Positions 46,701-55,319 of a DNA stretch of 64,000 nt are shown piece after piece (the stretch's first letter is position 1; the number at the start of each line of letters is the position of its first letter). The DNA lies in NCBI GenBank assembly GCA_022494885.1, contig JAGVSM010005034.1, forward strand, positions 62,001 through 126,000. The letters run 5' to 3'. A program made the translations under genes and the position numbers. A model generated the notes under the pieces. It did no database searches, was not told the origin of the DNA, and was given only the letters and a program-made list of their open reading frames with translations. Source of the stretch: Micrasema longulum. Lineage: Eukaryota; Arthropoda; Insecta; Trichoptera; Brachycentridae.

Positions 46701-49700
46701 CGTCTGGGATTCGTGTCGGCATTTTTGAGTCCAGCAAAGTCCTGCACGCGTTCTTCAATTTGTTCTGGTGTCATTACAATGTCTCCTTCAAACTTTCCAC
46801 TGTGTGACCACTTCGTCTGCAGCTCTCCCAACTCTGGAGTCAAAGGCTCTAAAAAATACAACACACAGTTCAAAAGGTAGTAAAACAAAAACAGAGAAAA
46901 AAACTGGAAAGAGAATTTAAAACCAAAACATTAACAAGGGTTTATATTATGTTATTACAACGGTTCAGTAAACTCATCGCTACACTTTCAGATTCACGAT
47001 TCACGTTGCCTTTTCTTATTCTTAGTAGTGGGGGTTAGTGTTACGCAAGCTCCTGACGTCACTGCGACCTGTGAAGATATATTGTGTCGGGTTCCCGTGA
47101 ATAGTTCTCACTCTCCAAGCCCAGGTCTATAAAGAGCCTTGCTACTGTGAACGATTTGCGTTGCATTGAAACTATTGTGAAATATTGCATAGTTAAATCT
47201 GTTTATGTTCTACATATTATAAAAAGAAACAAATAGATGAAAGAGACTCATGTCAAAGTGGTAGGAGAATCCTGCTCCGGATACATAGAACAGATCAATA
47301 TCCAGAGTAAAGTTGTTCAGCATAGCGGTAGCCCTTCCAACAGGCATAACCATAGGCTGGTTAATCCTGTATATAGGAATATGAAACAATCTATGCTGAC
47401 GCTGTCTTAGGTAATTGTTAGGAACATGCAAACCAATGCTCATAATCTCAGAATTATCGATCATACCGCGCAAGAATCGACAAAAATGTGTAGTTAAATA
47501 CTCATTCCTTCTAGTCTCTAACCTGTTGTAGGCAAGCATACCCTGGAGAAACTCGGTCAGGTAGAGCCAAGGATATCCAATATGGTCACCTTATCAAATC
47601 ACTTTCTCAGATTCTATTGAGAGAATTCAGATTAAATTTCTTAGATTTATTAATTTTAAGATGGGTTTTTCTACTAATCAATTAAATTATAACAAAATTT
47701 TAGACTCTCTTAAATTAACTAAATTGCAAGAACGAAGAACATCGACCGATCTTACGACTTTTTATAAAATAATAAAACCAATGTTTGATACCCCGGATCT
47801 ACTGAAATTGATTTCATTCTATGTACCACCTAGATTAAGCAGAACATCTACAATATTTTATTGTCAAAGTTCTCGAACGGTAGCTCAATATAACTCACAT
47901 ATTGTTAGATTACAGAATACCGGATGAATATGCATCACATTTTGATATATTTAGTTTATCTCTGCCTAACTGAAGAAATAAAGTGACCAACATATTTTTA
48001 TCCAAAAGAGCAAATCATCTTCAGAAGATTGGGTTGGAATAGTTATAATTTGATTGAATAATGTATTTTGTTATTGTATAATTTCTTTAAAATATATATG
48101 TATTTCAAGTAATTCATAATGTGTACAGTACAAGTATATTAATGTTTCATACTCTTTTTTTAAAAATATTTTTATTTTTAAGCACTCTTTATACCACGTA
48201 TATGTAAATGGCAGAAATGCCGTATATAAATAAATAAATAAATAATACCCGGACTCTCTCATGTAGAGATATTCCGGAAACTTATTTTGGATTTTCTCTA
48301 TCATAAAAGAGTACTTCAGCTCATGTGGCCCCCAAATCATCGAGCCACTCTCGAGTCTACTTCGCACCAAGGAGTTGTAAAGAGTTCTCAGTATGCGGGT
48401 ATTTTGGCATTTGTATTATTATACTGGAAGTACGCAGAACAAATCCTAACATCTTCAATGCATTACCATTTGCATGTATAATAAATTCCTGGAAGATTTT
48501 CTGTCAGCTGCGCATAGACAGTTAACTTAATAATTCCAAGGAACAAAATCTTTATGCAGATTAATAGTTGTAACGGGATAGATCGACAGAGGCCAGCATG
48601 TCATCTCTATCCATCGCATTCCTTCAATGTCTCTGTTTATTGTACTTTTTTTATTTAAATTTTATTGATAAACCCTTACGGGTTACATACATTTAACAAA
48701 ATGTTTTCACTTTTAAAATTCACACTCTACTGTTAATAATAATATTTTTAACATCTTTTGTAAAGGTTGCCTGAGTCTTTTGTTTAGTTTTGTCTGGTAG
48801 TTTATTGTATAATTTCAGTCCATGGTTTATAAGTCTCGATTGTCCCTTTCTCCTTTTAAAAGATTGGATATGATATTTTTTTTGATATTCTCGTATTGTG
48901 TTCATGTTTACTACAGTTTTTTTCAAGTTTTAATTCTTCGTCTACAATTACATCAGTGGCTAATTTATGAATAAATTTTAAAGATTCTAGTTTAAAAAGT
49001 TCAGTTGCGTTTAATTGTTTAGTTTGTTCAAAAAGTTCTTTAGTTGCTGTTAGATAGGGAAGGTCATATACTAACTTTAATATTTTATTTTGCTGTCTTT
49101 GTAGTCTGTTTATGTCATTTTGATATCCTGTTCCCCATAGTAGCCAAGTACATATCTGTCTCACGTCCAAACAAAGCCTTTACAACCACTACCTTTCAAA
49201 TTGTTGATATGAATTATCCATGTCAACTGTCTGTCTATTGTTAGTCCTAAGTATTTAACATGTTCAATTTCAGTTAGTCGTTCATTATTTATGTAAGCAT
49301 CTACTTTGTGACATTTTTTTTTAGATTTACTTAACATATAAATGACTTAAAATATAAATGCACAAAATCATAAAATATTGCAGTGGAAAACCATATTTTT
49401 ATTTTGTTATTACATTTTAAATTAATTGAAAGTTTATAAATTCAGGAACTTATGGCTTTTGCGTTGATATTAAACCAACATGACATGCGTTTTAATAAGC
49501 GACCCTTACACGCACTGATTAGGTCATTTGATTAGATTAGTTTTCCTGACTAAGAGACGGGTACGCCTAGAAACCGGTAGACATAGAAAAGCCGAGAAGT
49601 GTTTACATACAAATATTTAATAACATTTAGTAAAACGTTTGACCAAAAAGTTAATGCTTTAAATATTAATAATATGAACATTTTTAAACCACGCTTCCCC

Positions 49701-51506
49701 AAAAACGCGACATGATTAACTTCGACAGCTGTGACGTCAAGATTTAAACAGTCACAAAGGACGGTAATAATTTAATCGAATAGTGACGTATTTGGGGCGT
49801 TCTATTTATACAGAAACCTAAACTAACTAACTAACTAACCATCACGCCATTTCCCCGGAGGGGTAGGCAGAGAGGATAGAACGCCACACCACTCTGTCCT
49901 GGCACACTTCCTTTGCTTCCTTCACATTCATACATCTTCTCATGCACGCACGTCGATTATTCCGACTTTTCACATGACCACTTTCGAGAATTTGTTGTAC
50001 TCGATCATGCCATGTCTTTCTCGGCCTTCCTCGACTTCTACAACCAGACACATTCGCATCATAAATCTTTTTAGCCGTTCTTTCATCATTCATTCGCTCC
50101 ACATGACCGAACCATCACAAAAGACCTTTCTTAATTTTGTCGATAATGCTTAACTCAGCCTTGCATTCTGCTCTAATTTCGACATTAGGGCACCTATCAT
50201 ACATTGTTTTTCCGCACATTCGCCTGAGGGATCGCATTTCAACAGCATTCAGTCTACTTTCGTCCCTTTTTTTCCAACTCCCTCCTTTCAATATCCTTGT
50301 CCATATTTTCATCTCTAGTAAACATACTACCCAGATATACAAATTCTTCGACCTGTTTCAAACTATCTCCATTTACTACAATCTTACATTCAGTCATAGT
50401 TACATTTCTTTCAAAGACCATGACGTTCGACCTGTATTTTTAATTCTGCTAACGAGGAAAACGTGCATGTATACAGGGTGTTCATTAAACCCTGTCACAT
50501 CCGAAACCACGATGATCAGTATGAGCAAGAAGACATATTGGCACATTCAAATAAGACGAATAAAATATCGAAAAAGCGGTAAAACGAGGAGGAAGAAGGG
50601 AGAGTCTGATACTGCGACGCGGTCTCCTCACTTCTCCCCTGCAGAAGTAAGTAACCATTTGTTTTTTTTAATATTTTATTTTTTAAACGTTTCTTTTTTC
50701 TAAATATTTTTTTTAAATATGCTTATATGTCTTCTTGCCCATACTGGTCATCGTGGTTTCGGATCTGACAGGGTTTAAAGAACACTCTGTATATAGAGTG
50801 GGTCGATGATGTAAGAAGTTTTTTTTTTAGACGTCAAAGTGAAAGGGGTCTAAAAAATTAGATTTTTGATCACATTGAACGTAAATAATATTTAAAAAAC
50901 ATTTTGTTAATTATCTATATTGATAAAATATTTGTTTTTGTTAGTAAAGATATATTTTAATCATATTACAAATTCGAACACGTTTTAAAACTACCAAAAT
51001 GCAAAATGTTTACACTCCGCGGAACCGATTCCGTTGAGCGCCTGGCATTGATGAAAACAATGGCTCTTTAAAACAATTCTACCCATTTATTACAAAACAG
51101 AGTGCAATTCGCGCCCTTAGATGCTTGTTTAATAAGGTTTATTGCATATTAAAACATTTAATTTGACTGATTTTCTTACTTAAATACAAAATGACAGCCG
51201 GTTTAGCGCAAAAAAATGATTTTTTCGAAAACTTCAAGCTCTGGCTGAGGGCTAAATGTAGTATCAAATATTGTTTGCATTCAGAGAATTCAAAAAGGCA
51301 ACTTTTTAGATCCTTTTCATTTCAAAATTCGGAGAAATAAAATTATTGGCCCACGATAATGTATTATTACCTTGATATTGTCCATCGATGGATTTTTCTA
51401 AGAAGGTCCGGAAACTGGACACCGCATCTTCAGGTTTGATGACTGCTGCAGAATACACAGTAGCAAACAATAATTGTAGAAATACGATCAATTTTACGTT
51501 AATCAT
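37646..51506 (-). CDS. Astacin-family secreted zinc metalloprotease, six coding exons
   Basis: Coding exons on the minus strand are 51506-51371, 46848-46654, 45031-44922, 41039-40835, 39322-39186 and 37735-37646. All junctions are GT...AG and the phases (1,1,0,1,0) are consistent, giving 873 nt or 290 residues plus stop. Residues 1-20 are a signal peptide. A propeptide holds FEGDI (65-69), whose Asp68 is the aspartate switch of astacin zymogens. The catalytic domain starts near residue 89. Zinc ligands are His185, His189 and His195 with catalytic Glu186 in HEILHALGFHH, and Tyr244 lies in the Met-turn SVMHY. Cysteines 130, 153, 177 and 287 fit the two conserved disulphides. There is no CUB or EGF tail. 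The residue after His195 is Met rather than the Glu of crayfish astacin; insect relatives often vary here. The enzyme should be secreted and cleave peptide bonds extracellularly (gut digestion, hatching or moulting are possible; inferred). AATAAA lies at 37620-37615. A possible 3' splice site (TTTTTTCAG) eight bases before the ATG hints at an upstream non-coding exon. Confidence 0.93.
37870..38230 (+). mobile_element. LINE tail in intron 5, antisense to the gene
   Basis: The frame reads SLRYQHNIKIPKLHTSHGQN, SIVFKGVKNYNNLPNE and INKFEVNLKKFFEHV, the usual ORF2 ending (R----I--P------NSI-FKGVK-YN-LP---------FK--LKKF). An AT-rich UTR with TATAAATAAAC near 38210 follows. It lies inside the intron between exons 5 and 6. 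Confidence 0.75.
39186..39322 (-). CDS. Astacin exon 5: Met-turn
   Basis: The acceptor is AACATTTTAG. It encodes EEQYNFNKRNTNEVSNLGF, then VYDYGSVMHYGLYDFSIDG and SKTMEAIQ. The SxMHY Met-turn with zinc-proximal Tyr244 is clear. The donor is ATTCAG with GTAACT, phase 0. Confidence 0.95.
39530..39756 (+). mobile_element. LINE tail in intron 4, antisense
   Basis: Frame: LIPKTCTTFAQTNLFFVALK, VFNVLDEHILSSPKRKPF. It matches the copy at 62930-63136 (RTTFAQIHIFFVAPRVFNIL). The tail of the element becomes the long 9-base repeat array that follows. Confidence 0.72.
39759..40473. repeat. Minisatellite of a 9-base unit, about 715 bp
   Basis: Units of GAAATAAAT repeat almost perfectly, with blocks of GAAACAAAT and TAAATAAAT variants inside, and change to AAAACAAAT after about 40413. 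Because 9 is divisible by 3, the minus strand is open throughout (Phe-Ile-Tyr and Phe-His-Leu repeats of 131 and 162 codons). These frames are not genes. It lies in intron 4 of the astacin gene next to a LINE tail and most likely grew from that tail. Confidence 0.95.
40590..40830 (-). mobile_element. Helitron-like fragment in intron 4
   Basis: AAAAACTGTCCGGATAAAAG, TAGGTATCTAGGTACTTG, TAAATTCCAAAACATAAAAT and TTTGCAAATGTCAAACTCTG align in order with 63718-63935 and with the reverse complement of 56450-56640. The terminal CTAG end is absent here. It ends within a few bases of the exon 4 donor. Confidence 0.7.
40835..41039 (-). CDS. Astacin exon 4: zinc-binding motif
   Basis: The acceptor is CACCATATTTTAG. 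It encodes NTDPGCWAYIGMIGG, the strand with GKGCYTHGVV, then HEILHALGFHHMQS and YNRDDYVRVIWEKIKK. This is the diagnostic HExxHxxGxxH exon. The donor is AAG-AAAG with GTTAGT, phase 1. Confidence 0.95.
41840..42150 (+). mobile_element. Probable LINE 3' UTR in intron 3
   Basis: T-rich sequence with TTACATAGTATAATTATT, then AACTGTGTAAAATATAAAAC and a tail CTAAATAAAAGAAAATAAAA. Only the tail structure supports this call; no coding homology was seen. Confidence 0.4.
42540..42900. other. Mixed-composition block in intron 3, unrecognised
   Basis: It contains a G+C-rich stretch, GGAGCGGACGTCGTCGCGCC, and a minus-strand frame of 82 codons (42873-42625) with LACIKHIGEIKG and NNWRALTMLQEAM. This could be a retroelement remnant, but I cannot place it. 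Confidence 0.35.
43239..43998. mobile_element. TIR element, TTGAACGCAGTTATGCAG ends, copy 2 with nested LINE end
   Basis: The left end ATTGAACGCAGTTATGCAG and the right end CTGCATAACTACGTTCAAT family words (here TTTTTGCATAACTACGTTCA) frame 760 bp. The flanks match copy 1 (29065-29472): GGAAAGAT-type interior, TTGCGTTTCTTAATTTGCAG, TTTCATAAAAGTGCTATTAC. The extra length is a minus-strand LINE 3' end at about 43505-43800. It lies in intron 3. Confidence 0.85.
43505..43800 (-). mobile_element. LINE 3' UTR nested in TIR element
   Basis: Read on the minus strand: CTCATCCCACATCCTTTCTC, TTAGCGAACTCTACATTTTG, TGTTCCTATGTGAAAC and TTGTTATTCTG, the order of 26094-26300 and 34960-35155. An ATAC/ATAT simple repeat lies at 43720-43790 upstream of it. 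Confidence 0.72.
44215..44455 (-). mobile_element. LINE tail and 3' UTR in intron 3
   Basis: The minus strand holds the same 3' order as 63150-63350: AGGAACTTTTAGTCCCATGG, GTCTCAAATAATGTACC and an AAATAAATA tail at 44225-44240. The 109-codon plus-strand frame is its shadow. Confidence 0.7.
44700..44920 (-). mobile_element. LINE tail at the start of intron 3, in frame with exon 3
   Basis: After the exon 3 donor the minus frame continues FVKLWLITISYSRFSYN, KTTAALNHYTYIGKKNFNKL and NYLTFKTKIKKHL, a LINE ORF2 ending (G---FN-LP-----------FK--LK-HL). It is sense-oriented to the gene and begins within a few bases of the donor. Confidence 0.6.
44922..45031 (-). CDS. Astacin exon 3: N-terminal subdomain
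   Basis: The acceptor is TTGTCTTTTAAG. The exon encodes SSVEIADIEKAIAAITKVTC then LTFKRSTSSTPNYIRFE, the astacin 'I--AI--I---TC--F--R' helix with Cys130. The donor is GAG followed by GTAAAC at phase 0. The open frame continues through the donor into a LINE tail (see findings). Confidence 0.92.
45610..46530 (+). mobile_element. Decayed RT-coding LINE in intron 2, antisense
   Basis: An RT core remnant reads LSSLFCLILNKLKEEVTGLR, GYIMGIQTMNMICYANNAA, where YANN replaces the catalytic YADD, then a LQKMLCKFHLVSQKLNMS segment. Downstream frames give CKLTIDNKPVEQVASFRYPE, REQVNTASTVSRCLRN, LRAITGKTPRDRTRN and RRYWRDHVDRMSIDRL. The order is that of RTE/BovB-like polymerases with their C-terminal tail. 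Frameshifts, stops and the lost aspartates make it inactive. It occupies most of intron 2. Confidence 0.78.
46654..46848 (-). CDS. Astacin exon 2: propeptide and catalytic N-terminus
   Basis: It enters after TTTTTTAG. The codon split with exon 1 makes Glu46, then PLTPELGELQTKWSHSGKF and EGDIVMTPEQ. The mature enzyme probably begins near LKNADTNPRRLWPNN. The donor is GCAATAA followed by GTGAGT, a strong consensus. The open frame running past the donor (SESKY) is intronic. Confidence 0.92.
47205..47590 (-). mobile_element. LINE tail in intron 1 (sense to gene)
   Basis: Minus strand: PWLYLTEFLQGMLAYNRLET, RRNEYLTTHF, then SIGLHVPNNYLRQRQHRLF and MPVGRATAMLNNFTLDIDLF, the last about 125 codons of ORF2 of an insect LINE (GM-GY--LE-RR; VP---R----F; N----DLF). 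It is placed head to head with the next fragment. Confidence 0.72.
47592..48060 (+). mobile_element. LINE tail in intron 1, antisense
   Basis: Plus strand: SDSIERIQIKFLRFINFK, MGFSTNQLNYNKILDSLKL, LQERRTSTDLTTFYKIIKP and PDLLKLISFYVPPRLSRTST. This is an R1/Jockey-style ORF2 C-terminus, with homology well before the ATG at 47661. Confidence 0.75.
48070..48375 (-). mobile_element. LINE fragment in intron 1 (VRSRLE..IWGP)
   Basis: The minus strand reads MVRSRLESGSMIWGPHEL, IEKIQNKFPEYLYMRESG, the step between polymerase and C-terminal tail (V-SRLEYGS-IW-P----IE-IQ-KFLRYLY). An AAATA-run follows at 48225-48245 on the plus strand, the sense direction of the neighbour. Confidence 0.7.
48655..49330 (-). 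mobile_element. LINE ORF2 3' half in intron 1
   Basis: The minus strand, in two to three frames, reads ERLTEIEHVKYLGLTIDRQL near 49280, QNDINRLQRQQNKILKLVYD and LESLKFIHKLATDVIVD, then YHIQSFKRRKGQSRLINHGL and KLYNKLPDKTKQ. A short palindrome AACCCGTAAGGGTT precedes the A/T-rich end near 48670. Frameshifts at about 48900 and 49170 break the ORF. Confidence 0.78.
49440..49665 (-). repeat. Repeat D fragment (inverted)
   Basis: CATGACATGCGTTTTAATAA, TCCTGACTAAGAGACGGGT and GCCTAGAAACCGGTAGACA with ATAACATTTAGTAAAACGTT match, in reverse, 56705-57140 and 59865-60345. Confidence 0.65.
49836..50440 (-). mobile_element. RTE-like LINE copy 2 of 3, internal deletion
   Basis: The minus strand starts near 50440 with MVFERNVTMTECKIVVNG and QVEEFVYLGSMFTRD, then jumps to ESRLNAVEMRSLRRMCGKT, so about 60 codons present in the other copies are missing. 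After the gap come MERMNDERTAKKIYDA, GRPRKTWHDRVQQ and CQDRVVWRSILSAYPSGEMA. A (AACT)n run at 49817-49836 is the tail. It lies in intron 1 near the gene's 5' end. Confidence 0.85.
50474..50789. mobile_element. Foldback MITE, copy 3, in intron 1
   Basis: Left arm CAGGGTGTTCATTAAACCC and CACATCCGAAACCACGATGA are mirrored by the right arm GTTTAAAGAACACTCTG. Flanked by TA on both sides. The centre is shorter than in other copies. Confidence 0.88.
51371..51506 (-). CDS. Astacin exon 1: signal peptide and start of propeptide
   Basis: ATG at 51506-51504 begins MINVKLIVFLQLLFATVYSA, a typical hydrophobic signal peptide, followed by AVIKPEDAVSSFRTF. The exon ends CAATATCAAG with GTAATA after it, phase 1. 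A longer in-frame start at 51581 exists, but a T-rich tract ending in CAG stands between it and this ATG and would place a charged, non-signal leader ahead, so I chose 51506. Confidence 0.85.
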
Positions 51507-51614
51507 CTTGGGTTCTGAAAAAATAATATTACAAAAAATTTTGAGTGAAGGATTTATATGTAAGTTGTTTGTCATCTTCACATAATTAAATATAAGCCTT
51601 TAAATACGTGCTCA

Positions 51615-51695
51615 CAGAATTATAATAGTTTGGAAACCGCGTACGCACATCAAACTGAAGTTAGTTATTTTGTAGACGTCGCTTATATATGTATA
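51615..51695 (-). repeat. Scrap of the THAP-bearing TIR element
   Basis: AGTTTGGAAACCGCGTACGC, CACATCAAACTGAAG and TAGACGTCGCTTATA resemble 62014-62112 (CAGAAACCGCATACGCCCAT, TAGACGTCGCTCAGTACG). It lies just upstream of the astacin start. Confidence 0.5.
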
Positions 51696-51707
51696 TATAT
51701 ATATAAA

Positions 51708-52051
51708 CAGGTGTTCTTTAAACCCTGTCACATCCGAAACCACGATGATCGGTATGGACAAGAAGACATATTGGCATATTTAAAAAATATTTAGAATGAA
51801 GAAAATTTGTAAAAATAAAATATTAAAAATAACAAATGGTTGCTTACTTCTGCAAGGGAGAAGCGAGGGGGACACCGCCGCGCAGTTAACGGTGTGTCAG
51901 ACTCCCCCCTCCCCTCGTCGTTTCTCCCCTAGAGAAGTTAGCAACCATTTTTTTTTTTTATATTTAATATTTTATGTTTTTATTCGTTCTGTCTTCTTGC
52001 TCATACTTATCATCGTGGTTTTGAATGTGACAGGGTTTAAAGAACACCCTG
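51708..52051. mobile_element. Foldback MITE, copy 4, upstream of astacin gene
   Basis: CAGGTGTTCTTTAAACCC on the left mirrors GGGTTTAAAGAACACCCTG on the right. GTTGCTTACTTCTGCAAGGG mirrors CTAGAGAAGTTAGCAACC. It lies 202 bases upstream of the protease ATG, where a promoter or 5' UTR would be expected, so it may affect expression; that is inference. Confidence 0.88.
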
Positions 52052-52087
52052 TATATATGTGTATTGTGGATAATTTATAAAGCGTTA

Positions 52088-52130
52088 TTTTTGTAAAAAT
52101 CACCTTAAGGGCGCTGTACAATAAATAAGT
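52088..52130 (-). repeat. Short GCGCCCTTAAGGTGATTTTT repeat
   Basis: Reverse complement GCGCCCTTAAGGTGATTTTT parallels 12430-12450 and 1829-1848. Confidence 0.5.
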
Positions 52131-52589
52131 ACCATAAATCCACGATCACTGCCTCAAATATTTTCATGTTTACCCAAATGATAGCGGACCACCCCGCTAT
52201 CACCACTTACAATATCTCTTACAAGTACATAAACATATATACGTATCAGCAGAACAAAATGATACTTAAACTATACCCCATGTTTTCGCCAAGTGATTAG
52301 TAAAAAATAAACAACAAAATCATTTTGTGCGCTCACCTTCAGATTCTGATAGAAGAAAAAATACTAAATAAATAATTATTGTGTGACCTTAAATAAAATT
52401 ATTTATGAAAAATTATCTTTTTATTTCAGTTCTTATCTGAAAGTGACTATGTGAAGATGCTATCGTCATAATTGATATGTTTATCAAAATAATGATTATA
52501 TGGTACGAAATGTACCAATTGCTTAAAACATGCTACATTGTTATATACCTCAATGGCCAAACTAGTGAATTTCGTGATGCCAAGGGTGA

Positions 52590-52805
52590 AAACCTTAACC
52601 AAGCTTGCCTACTTTACAAGGCGTCCGGTTTTCGACGTCCTGGACGTCCATTGCTGACAGTTTGTTGGCAGTTTATGTCAGACCTTCGGGACGAGAGCCT
52701 GGCTTGGGAGGACGCAAAAGAGTTGGCAGCCGACAGAGATGCATGGAGGCTCTTTGTAGATACCATAAGCTCCAACGGGAGTGGACGTGGATTAATGATG
52801 ATGAT
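52590..52805 (+). mobile_element. LINE C-terminal tail (GRP...W..A...ADRDAWR)
   Basis: The frame reads FRRPGRPLLTVCWQFMSDLR, ESLAWEDAKELAADRDAWRL, FVDTISSNGSG, the usual RTE/CR1-like polymerase tail (GRPR-RW-------L-----W--A-ELA-DRD-WR-LV). Upstream homology is lost. Confidence 0.7.
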
Positions 52806-52939
52806 GAATCTAAATATTATAGTTCTATTTATTATATGTAAGGATCGGGTAGAATGTTTTATTTAATTATATATACGCCCAATGGGCATTTTTAAGGACA
52901 TGTTTATGCATATAAAATTATTATAAAAAAAGTAGAAAG

Positions 52940-53175
52940 ACTCAATGGTATATAGTAGACTTTGTGGCAGTGAAAGCGGGAGAGGGGTCTTTATAATTGA
53001 ATTTGATTTAGTGATCGTTTGAAAGAAAACAACTTGTTATCAAAGAAATCAAGAGTGGTATTTTTCTATTTTTCTTGGCAGACCTTAAAATTCTGGGCAT
53101 AGGGGAATGAAAACCATAGTTAGTTCTATGGTTATCGGTATGAAAGAGTAAGTTTCGTCTGAGGTTTCTTGTTGG
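52940..53175 (-). mobile_element. LINE ORF2 C-terminal fragment, inverted copy of 55010-55270
   Basis: The minus strand encodes LFHTDNHRTNYGFHSPMPRI, the same as the plus strand near 55075-55130 (LLFHTDNHRTNYGFHSPMPR). The 3' sequence, with CCGCTTTCACTGCCACAAAG, matches 55235-55260. Confidence 0.8.
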
Positions 53176-53189
53176 GATATTTAATTTTA

Positions 53190-53705
53190 TTAAGCTCAGT
53201 AGTTTTTTAAATTCTGTTCAATGTACTTCATAGTCCTAACGCTCCTATATACCTGCGTGAAAAATTTCAACGCTTATCAGTTCATGGTTTACCTCTTCGT
53301 TCTAATTCTCAAGGCACTCTCTTAATACCCATCCACAATTCCTCTTTCTTCTCTAACTCATATAGTGTCCATGCGGCTCGGCTGTGGAATCATCTCCCAT
53401 CTACCATCAAAGATGTTACTACATTGTCTCTGTTTAAATCACGTCTGAAGAAACATCTCTTTTCTCTTCCTTAATCTCTCCTCCTTTCCTCTTTTTTCCT
53501 TTTTCCCATTGAGTAATAGTTTTGATTTAAGGTAATTTATAAACAAATACGTTTATTTCTATTTTTATATACTTTTAGCTTTTTAATTTTTTTTTTCAAT
53601 TGAATATGTTCTGTAACTTGAATTATAAAAATAAAACTTTTATTTTATCGGTTGGTTGGAAGAAATTGCCATTTGGCAATAAGCCCGCCAATGCACAAAT
53701 AACAT
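53190..53705 (+). mobile_element. LINE tail with 3' UTR
   Basis: VLNAPIYLREKFQRLSVHGL, PLRSNSQGTLLIPIHNSS, YSVHAARLWNHLPSTIKDV and LFKSRLKKHLFSLP then stop at about 53472. The UTR has TTTGTAACTTGAATTATA-like words and GGAAGAAATTGCCATTTGGC, AATAAGCCCGCCAATGCAC, shared with 57221-57500 and, inverted, 58960-59015. Confidence 0.78.
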
Positions 53706-53713
53706 AAACAAAC

Positions 53714-54451
53714 GAACCATCACGCCGTTTCCCCGTATGGGTAGGCAGAGAGGATAGAACGCCATATCACTCTATCTTGGCATACAGACCTCGCTTTCTC
53801 TACATTCATACATCTTCTCATGCACGCACGCTGATTATTCCTACTTTTGACATGTCCACCTTCAAGTATTTGATGGACCTGCTCGTGCCATGTCTTTCTC
53901 AACATTTCTCAACATCTCATCAACATTTGCATCGTAGATCCTTTAAGCCGTTCTTTCGCTGTCCATTCGCTCTACATGTCCAAACCAACGCAGCACCCCT
54001 TTCTTGATTCTGTCGATAATGCATATCTCCGCCTTACCCAGTTCACGGATCTCGACATTTGTGCACCATACATCGTTTTGCTACACATTCGCCTGAGGGA
54101 TCGCATTTCGACAGCATTTAACCTACTTTTATCATCATTTTTCCAATTCCATTCTTCGCTCCCATACATCAGCGTTGGCACTAGAACTCCGTTGTGAACT
54201 GCTAGTTTAGCCTCCTGCGATAAACATTTGTTTGCCAAAGTAGATTTAAGTGGACCGTTCACCCTGTTCCCAGCACTCACCCTCCTTTCAATATCTTTCT
54301 CGGTCTTTCCATCCCTAGTAAGCATACTTCCCAGATACACAAATTCTTCTACCTGATTCAGAATATCTCCGTTCACACTGATCTCACATTTAGTTATATT
54401 TTTATCCCTCTCAAAAACCATCACTTTCGATTTATCAACATTCATAAGCAA
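53714..54451 (-). mobile_element. RTE-like LINE copy 3 of 3
   Basis: The best preserved of the three: MNVDKSKVMVFERDKNITK, QVEEFVYLGSMLTRDGKTE, HNGVLVPTLMYGSEEWNW and RSLRRMCSKTMYG in one frame (54451-53972). Frameshifts near the AQMSRSVNW region follow, then KTWHEQVHQILEGGHVKS and CQDRVIWRSILSAYPYGETA. The 3' end is at the CCATCACGCCGTTTCC word. The upstream polymerase core is missing. Confidence 0.88.
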
Positions 54452-54759
54452 ATAACATTATGTACAAAAAGTCAAATAAATAAATAAATAATCAAGGAGT
54501 GGGAGAAGTAAGCTTTGGACTTATGTTTGCTTAACATTGATTGGCAATAAGATTAGTTGATGTTATTGTACATAACAGGTGATTAAAACATAATAATTAT
54601 AAATATATTTACTTGTCATAGTACACACCTCGATTATATTCGTATCTGACACAAGTTGATCTTAAATCTTAATTGATAATTGATCATATTTTTTTTTAGA
54701 AAAAAATATCACTATTCTTCTGCTTCATCTTGTAGTAGAGCTGGGGATCTATTTATTTT

Positions 54760-55270
54760 AAACTCTCTTCTGTTCAGTTTTCCCGCACCTAGAATATTCC
54801 TCTGTTATCTGGTCTCCATATTATGATGTTCACATCAAGAATATTGAATCAGTTCAACATCGATTTTTAAGAAAGACAGGTTGGGCTTATCCAGAGACCT
54901 ATATACGTATAATGAGTTAGAAACTACCTTGAATATATCTTCTCTTCAAGACCGTCAAAATAAATCCGACCTTATAGTCCTAATTAAAATTCTCAACTCA
55001 CTCTTTGATGCGCTTGAACTACCGAGCGCAATAAAATAAAATATCTCAACTAGAAACCTCAGACAAAACTTACTCTTTCATACCGATAACCATAGAACTA
55101 ACTATGGTTTTCATTCCCCTATGCCTAGAATTCTTAGGTCTGCCAACAAATATACCAGTCTTGATTTATTTGATTACAAGTTGTCTTCTTTCAAACGATC
55201 ACTGAATCAAATTCAATTATAAACACCTCTCTCCCGCTTCCACTCCCACAAAGTCTACTATAAACCATTG
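54760..55270 (+). mobile_element. LINE ORF2 C-terminal fragment
   Basis: RTLEYSSVIWSPYYDVHIKN, IESVQHRFLRKTGWAYPETY, a frame slip, LQDRQNKSDLIVLIKILNSL and then stop before NISTRNLRQNLLFHTDN. It is a Jockey/R1-style element. The opposite-strand copy is at 52940-53175. Confidence 0.8.
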
Positions 55271-55319
55271 AGTCTTTCTAATTTTGTTATAATAATCTCT
55301 TTGAAGGTCTTCTAGGGTG

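Noticed and set aside
50137..50703. 188-codon plus-strand frame
   Set aside because: Antisense to an RTE-like LINE, then running into a foldback MITE.
51507..51581. Longer start for the astacin ORF at 51581
   Set aside because: The extension is not a signal peptide, is AT-run derived and contains a probable splice acceptor next to the downstream ATG.
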